Shown here piece by piece: positions 58,519-64,000 of a stretch of DNA of 64,000 bases. The DNA is from Vesta saturnalis (taxonomy: Eukaryota; Arthropoda; Insecta; Coleoptera; Lampyridae): the NCBI GenBank assembly GCA_036346205.1, contig JARFJB010000987.1, positions 2,057,501-2,121,500 of the forward strand. Direction: 5' to 3'. Every line of letters starts with the position of its first letter. Within the stretch, counting starts at the first letter, position 1. The position numbers and the translations under genes are program-made. The notes below the pieces were generated by a model, which was not told where the DNA came from, ran no database searches, and worked only from the letters and a program-made list of their open reading frames with translations.

Positions 58519-60830
58519 TTTTTTAATAATCGTGATCGTGATCGTGATTTACCGTGCTAAAGCACTCAGGACACTTAGGAGGATGAAAAGAGAGATATTG
58601 AATAGCCAAGATATGAACACCTACCTTACATTTTTTTATACCATAAATGAGAGGAAAACAGGAACTAGGGAGATCATTCCAGAGCTTAGAAGCCGTGTTG
58701 AAGAATGAGGATTGTGATCGTTTGGTACCGCAGGTTGAGATTTGTTCTGCATATTGATGATGTGAATTAACGAATCGTGTATTCCTTGCAAAGGTGGCTC
58801 GAGATGGTATCAAAAGATGTAGTTCATGTAATAGCCATTGTAATACAAAGAAAGAACTGAAACGACTCTTCAATGCTCAATGGACTGAATGTGAAGATAA
58901 AAAAGGGTCATTTATAAGCTTAATTGCTCTTTTTTTAATACGACCAATGATATCGAAAGCGTATTGGGAAGCACCAACCCAGACGTTAGAATTGTATTCT
59001 GGATGACGTCGAATTTGTGCCTTATACAGGAAAAAGAGTTGTCGGGAAATAAAGTACTGCTTAGATCTGTACAAAAAGACTATTTTACGAGCATCTAATT
59101 TAGTAGCTGACAGAAGTTGGTCAACCCATGATAGATTTGAAGAAACGGTCATTCCCAACATAGTCTGAAAACTTAAGATCTGGGTCATTCATGCTTACAA
59201 CAGGAAATGATTGATCATTTTGGCGAGCACAAGGCAACTGTGAGTTCTATTAGCATTAAATTTAAGTAGGTTATTACTTTCGCATTCAAGGATACATTGA
59301 ATATCTTCGTTGATTGAAATTGCCCTTTCAAATTTACGGTCTTGATTTGAGATAGAAGGTGAATTACCATGAACTACAATGAAGAGTGCTGTCTTCACCA
59401 AAGCAATGGATCGGGTTAGTCGTTGAAGAAATAAGATCATTTATGTATAGCAGAATAAGTGTAGGCGTTATAACTGATCCCTGTGCAACGCCCGCGTTAA
59501 CGCCAATTTTTTTCGAAAAGAACCCGTCAACTACGACACGTATTTGTCTTTTGTCCATATAAATAGAAACCCAATTGATGAGCGTATCATTTAACCCAAA
59601 CGATGTAAGTTTGGCATGTAAGCAATTATGCCAAAACTTGGTCAACTGCTTTTGAGATATCTAAAGCGACTACAACTGTTTCACCGGATTGTTCTAATGT
59701 ATTGTTTCAAATTAGGGTTACAATGATAGATCACCTGTTGAACGAGTCATTCGCCTTATTGAGATCAAGCCTACTGATGATCGATTCTGGGAGCTTGTAC
59801 CGAAAAAGAGTTGGTTTTATAGTGTTTGAGGAAGAAGTGACTAGGGGTACATCTTTTCCTGTATCATTAAGACACGAGTTTGATGTAAATAAATTCACAA
59901 AAATATTTTACTGATGTAGCTAATTCATTGCATTCTTGTTGTTCAAACAACTTTTTAGCTTTAGTGATAAGAATTTTGTAGGTATTTCTAACACCATCGT
60001 ATAATACATGACTCTCGACCGTTTTATTAGATTTCCATTTAATACAAAATTTATTTTTCAAATATATTACATCAGCACAAGCCGTATCGAACCAGGATTG
60101 GGAATGACAACGACCTGTACGGTTTTGTTTTTTGGGAATGTATAACTTCCATGCCCGTAATGATCAATTGAAAAAGAAATGTCCTAAGATGAGGACGACT
60201 TAAAACAATATTTACACCATGGAAAGGTTGGAATGAAATCCGGTAAATCACTGCATTTAGCTGACTGAAGACACCACAAGGTTCAATCAGTGTTGCGAAC
60301 AACAGATGAAATAGGAACAGTAGAATTTATCTCTGTTAGGTAATGGTCAGATAGACCTAGTAGTGAAAGAACTGAGGTTTTATAAACAAGTAGGTTTGAT
60401 GTAAGAAAAGGATCTAGAAGATGTGGAGTATGGTTAGGGTTATCAGGGATTCTTGTGGGTTCAGAAATCATTTGCGTGAGATCACATGAAATAGTAAATG
60501 TTTCTGCACTGTGACCAGGAAGATTAGTAGTTGATAAATATTTGAGCCAGTTAGAGTTATGAATATTGAAATCTGGCAAAATTGGAATATCACAAGATGG
60601 AAACTGAGTCAACTTTCAAACTGAGGTAATCGAAGAAGTCTTGAAAGTTACTGTGATTGGGGGAGTTGCAAGTCCGATGAATCGGAGTTTTTAGAGGAGA
60701 CTTGTGTTTCAGATTAAAACAAAATGTCAGGTTGTAATTGTTCGAGATGTTGGTGAACAGCATTAAGATTAGACCTGATATCACGGATGTCGCAATACAG
60801 GATCAGAAAGTGAGGACTTTCGAGGTATAT
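58517..60830 (-). mobile_element. LINE copy A (endonuclease plus RT), longest of its family here
   Basis: On the minus strand: an endonuclease piece PILPDFNIHNSNWLKYLS (60575, where the usual GDFN reads PDFN) with LGLSDHYLT; then an RT part with NWVSIYMDKRQIRVVVDGFF, GVAQGSVITPTLILLYINDL (PQGS-type box) and GEDSTLH in place of FADDSTLH (59380). The thumb and tail region runs to SKLWNDLPSS (58640). The tail is (ATCACG)n at 58530-58550. Frames are broken, and the ADD catalytic box reads GED. It lies in a NAB intron, in the same orientation as NAB. Confidence 0.8.
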
Positions 60831-60869
60831 GGAATTATACGGTTATTTTTATTATAACGTACAACTCAC

Positions 60870-61117
60870 TGTGTTTTTGAGTAGTGGCATCCTGAGTCTT
60901 TAACAACCTGTCTTGCTAAAGGGAAAAGTTCATCTCTTCGTGTTAATAAAATAGGAACAAATCTACATATTTGTGCAGCTGCTTCATTTACTGACACTTC
61001 ATGTAACGTAAGAGGCTTTTCTGGTCTTCTTTTACAATCAAATCTCCCATAAATAGCAGCATATCTTCGAATTTCATCCATACGTCTTGGATCATTTTCA
61101 GGCATGGACATCACTAA
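60870..61117 (-). CDS. NAB exon 3: NCD2 domain
   Basis: The acceptor is TGTTTTAG|TTA and the donor ACACA|GTGAGT. It encodes VMSMPENDPRRMDEIRRYAA, then IYGRFDCKRRPEKPLTLHEV and NEAAAQICRFVPILLTRRDE, matching the NCD2 core of NAB1/NAB2 closely. NCD2 carries repressive activity. The exon ends in phase 2. Confidence 0.95.
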
Positions 61118-61166
61118 CTAAAACAGTCTATTACAATCAAATGAAATAAAAATTAAGTGTTATTAC

Positions 61167-61374
61167 CTCAAGTTCTTTGGACATTTTCTTTTTGGTATTA
61201 TAAGGTTTAGGTTCGAATTGTGGTAATCGTTTGCTAAGTCGTTCAGCTGCATTAGCGAGCTTTATAATTTGGTTTTCTAATAATGTTGGTGTGAGTTGTA
61301 ATGGCGAATTGCTATTTACAGGACTTGAGCTTGAAGACGGAGGGCAAGACGGACCATCCAAAGGTGAATAAGGT
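61167..61374 (-). CDS. NAB exon 2: Ser/Pro linker and start of NCD2
   Basis: The preceding intron is only 48 bp. Using acceptor TTTGTTAG|A restores phase and gives SKRPYSPLDG across the junction. The product has a Pro/Ser run (CPPSSSSSP), then LLENQIIKLANAAERLSKRL and EPKPYNTKKKMSKELE, the opening of NCD2. The donor is CTTGAG|GTAATA, phase 0. An alternative acceptor six codons earlier would break the frame, so I rejected it. Confidence 0.85.
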
Positions 61375-61422
61375 CTAACAAATCGCTTATTCATTTTATT
61401 TGTTTATACTAAGAATACTAAC

Positions 61423-61852
61423 CTTTTTGATAAGCAGTGGCCGGGGCTACCTATCGACGGGAAGGCACTAATTTCAGCTGAAGACGGTGAATAAATAGGT
61501 CGACTACTTTCATTATTCTCAACAACATAAACGCTATGATTGCTTGAAATTCTTGGACTAGATAACTCAATTTCAAAATCTTCTCCAGGTATTAGTGGCA
61601 ATTTAAATTTGCCTACATTTGTTACCCACTCTTGTAGAGATTTCTGAAGGCGTCTTACATGTAACGGTTTTGAAGCCATTCCAACTAAAGACATAATTTC
61701 TAAAAACTCCTCTTCTCCTGCATCACATAATTGTTGCACATCATCACCACCCATTTCAAGTAACGTGTCGTAATAATACAATAATGATGCGTTTTGCATA
61801 ACTCTGTATAATTGTAATTCCGCCAAATTACTTGGATACGATGTTGGAAATA
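61423..61852 (-). CDS. NAB exon 1 seen: NCD1 domain
   Basis: The acceptor on the minus strand is TTCTTTTTAG|TA and the donor AAAAAG|GTTAGT. The product begins FPTSYPSNLAELQLYRVMQ and continues through GGDDVQQLCDAGEEEFLEIM and GMASKPLHVRRLQKSLQEWV, the hallmark NCD1 domain that binds the R1 motif of EGR factors and mediates multimerisation. A Ser/Pro/Asn-rich stretch follows. NCD1 appears complete. The start codon is not in this exon. Confidence 0.95.
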
Positions 61853-63200
61853 CTAAAAAGAATGTAAGTTTTTATATACCATCCTTCACAAACAACTTTC
61901 TTGTTTAACAATTATTATGCAGTTCTAAATATGTAACTAAAAACTTTTTGTATGCATCGTTATTTTGAGATTACAAGTTTTTATTTTATAAGTACTGGAG
62001 TAACTGGTAATAATGTGAACGAGTAACTATATTTATATTAAACGAGTACAGAATTTAAAGAATATGGATGTAAAACATATTAAATGAAGAAAATCTTAAC
62101 ATGTGCATGTACATGTGTGTCTGTACCAGTATAGGTAGGAAAATTAAAAAAAGTGGAGGCATTTATTGACTTCCTGATATGTGACATATTTCGTTTTTCT
62201 GATGAGGTAAATGTTCTCATTTGGATGTCTAGACGGTAAATGTTTTACAGATTGATAAAAAATGTAAGGTGTAAAAAATTGGAGATAATATATTGATGTA
62301 ATGTTTCTCTGTAATGTCTGACAGCTTGACTGCAGTAGATGCAACTACAAAATCAATAAAGTAGTGGGTTACGGAGAATGCATAATACCTACTCAATAAA
62401 TGTGGTTTGAGGTATTGTTTTGTACACTTGAATTTGGTTAATTGCTTATCGGTATATTGACTCCTTAACTCCTTAACTCCTTTTCTAGTACTAGTAATTT
62501 TATGATAATATTACACATATTATAATTATTCACGGCTTCGAATTAATGCACCCGGATTTCCCAATTTTTCTATTAAGAGGGTAAGGTTAGATTTTGCTGA
62601 ACATTCCACCATTAGAATAGTCTTGAAAATTACTTATTTCTTCCTTATCACAGCTCGTAGAAAAACTATTATTTTACTAAGGCAACCATTCATCCCCTAT
62701 TATACGAGAGAGAGATTTTAAATACATCATTTGATGTAATTATTTTAATAAATTACGTAAATATGAAATGTAAACTTTCATCCTTATTACATATATCGTC
62801 GGCTTACTATCAAAACCTCCTAAGTCTTTTTTGGGACTGTGCAGTTTTTGGACTAATTCTCACTTCTACAGCGCCGACACACGGTCCTGCAAAACCTCGT
62901 AAGTCTAGCATCATTTTTATCATCATCTAGTAGTGTTTTCAGTACCTCCTATGCCGCCACTATCCTATTTCAAAATTAAAAGCTTCTATGTCTGTCATGT
63001 ATAATGCGTGGTATAACCTGAGATACAAAAATTAAATTTGAAATTTTCACTGAGGAAGACAGTCAGAATATATTTGAAAAATTTTGACTCAAAATGAATT
63101 GGCAACAGAGAAAAGTAAGGGGTCGTTTTTATATTCCCGGACTAGGTAATTTACAATGGTAATGTAATTTTTCATTTTATTGATTTTAAATTACATATGC
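61853..63200. other. NAB upstream intron or flank, nothing recognised
   Basis: AT-rich, with a short repeat CTCCTTAACTCCTTAACTCC near 62460. No further NAB exon was recognised. Confidence 0.45.
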
Positions 63201-63283
63201 CATGGTAACGTGTTTGACAATTTACAATACAATTGCAGCATTATTAGTTCCAATATCTGTCAGTTTGTGTTGTAACGTCTCAA

Positions 63284-63606
63284 AATGGACAAACTTGAAT
63301 TTCGAGCTGTTATAAAGTTTATTACAAAACAAGGAAAATCTCCAAAAGTTATTCGTGAAGAAATGTTGATTGTATACCGGGCCTTCCAAATCGACTATTT
63401 GTGAATGGTTAAAATTGTTTAAACATGGCCGAGAATCACTAGATAATGATCCCCGTCCAGGTTGGCCTGTTGACATGATCACTTCGGATGTTATTGAAAA
63501 AAACAAGTGTTTGGTATTGGAAGATGCAAGATTAAAGAAGCGACAATTAGCGTCTTTATTAGGAGTTCCAGAAACCACAGCTTTCTGAATTTTACACGAT
63601 TATCTT
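63284..63606 (+). pseudogene. Mariner-family transposase, N-terminal part
   Basis: It begins MDKLEFRAVIKFITKQGKSP. After one frame change near 63370 it continues TICEWLKLFKHGRESLDNDP, then LEDARLKKRQLASLLGV: the paired helix-turn-helix domain of mariner transposases. No catalytic residues follow, because the sequence after about 63606 belongs to other elements. Confidence 0.75.
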
Positions 63607-63739
63607 GGCATGACAAAAGGTCAGTGCTCTTACGGTAGATAGCTCGAAATATGGCAGATGCATAATTATTAGAATTAAGTAAGGTTATGAAACTTGGTTG
63701 GCTTGTGCCAAAGAAAGAATTTAAAGATTGCATAAACCC

Positions 63740-63990
63740 GTATTAGAAATATCGACATGAGTTAGTTTTAGCTAGAAGTTTAATTTTTAGAAATCAGGAA
63801 ATAGTAATTCCAAAATCTTTAAGAACAGAAATGATTAGTCGGCTACATTATCAACATATGGGTATTAGTAAAACAATACTAAGAGCAAAAGAATTAATCT
63901 TTTGGCCAAATGTTACTTAGGAAATAGCCGATATGGTCAGTAACTGTCAGATATGCCTCAAATACCAGAACAGTTAACAAAAGAATCGCT
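63740..63990 (+). pseudogene. Gypsy-type integrase zinc-binding (HHCC) fragment
   Basis: The frame reads SLIFRNQEIVIPKSLRTEMI, then SRLHYQHMGISKTILRAKEL, FWPNVT, a stop, and SNCQICLKYQ. The His pair and Cys-x2-Cys form the N-terminal zinc domain of retroviral-type integrases, worded as in Ty3/Gypsy elements. One stop interrupts it. It runs to within about 15 bp of the window edge, so the rest may continue outside. Confidence 0.75.
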
Positions 63991-64000
63991 ATTATATATA

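Noticed and set aside
61137..61394. Translating NAB exon 2 from its ATG (MNKRFVRP)
   Set aside because: That ATG lies in the 48-bp intron. Phase from exon 1 requires the acceptor at 61375/61374.

Overview
This window looks like animal, most likely insect, nuclear DNA: AT-rich, intron-rich and crowded with transposable elements. Two conserved metazoan genes lie in it, each split into short exons. I cannot name the species. No bacterial features (operons, ribosome binding sites, CRISPR) are present, and most long open frames come from microsatellites or from decayed transposons.

Host genes. (1) A CPEB2-4/Orb2-type cytoplasmic polyadenylation element-binding protein runs on the + strand. Four exons between 11773 and 16721 encode both RRMs and the ZZ-type zinc domain up to the stop. 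A phase-compatible 51-bp candidate cassette exon lies at 9601-9651. The N-terminal half of the protein lies upstream, probably outside the window. (2) A NAB (NGFI-A/EGR-binding) transcriptional co-regulator runs on the - strand from 61852 down to 48378 in eight in-phase exons: NCD1, NCD2 and a C-terminal region. A 9.1-kb intron (48910-58055) is loaded with transposons, and exon 4 carries both an internal splice donor and an in-frame stop. Its start codon is beyond the first exon seen.

Mobile DNA, left to right: a 3.2-kb inverted-repeat element rich in TGACCTTG motifs (238-3423); an imperfect palindrome (4860-5850); a DD41D mariner-type element with very long inverted ends (6205-8785); a second mariner-like transposase relic in a CPEB intron (13035-13690); a LINE relic carrying a nested insert (20900-23060); a second LINE with a CCHC knuckle, endonuclease and RT, split by 740 bp of CA/CG microsatellite (23980-26900); a pogo-type element with recognisable ends (26923-29668); three copies of one LINE family (30330-31640, 52700-53960, 58517-60830); minisatellites (33.1-34.3 kb); a decayed BEL/Pao retrotransposon (34848-38090); an internally deleted Tc1 element (38775-39708); a decayed Polinton/Maverick with integrase, minor capsid, core-like and major capsid genes (about 40430-44884), itself hit by a minisatellite-cored inverted-repeat element and a tRNA-derived SINE; a second pogo relic (45392-46830); a hAT relic (50282-51375); two head-to-head Penelope-like elements with a hammerhead-like motif (55265-57360); a mariner N-terminus; and a Gypsy integrase fragment at the right edge.

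The two host genes are unrelated in function: one is translational control, the other EGR/chromatin co-regulation. Almost every transposon gene is interrupted by stops or frameshifts, so I read the mobile content as mostly dead. The points most worth following up are the Polinton capsid-gene remnant with its nested insertions, the hammerhead-like sequence of the Penelope pair, the minisatellite-cored inverted-repeat element, and the predicted NAB isoform switch.
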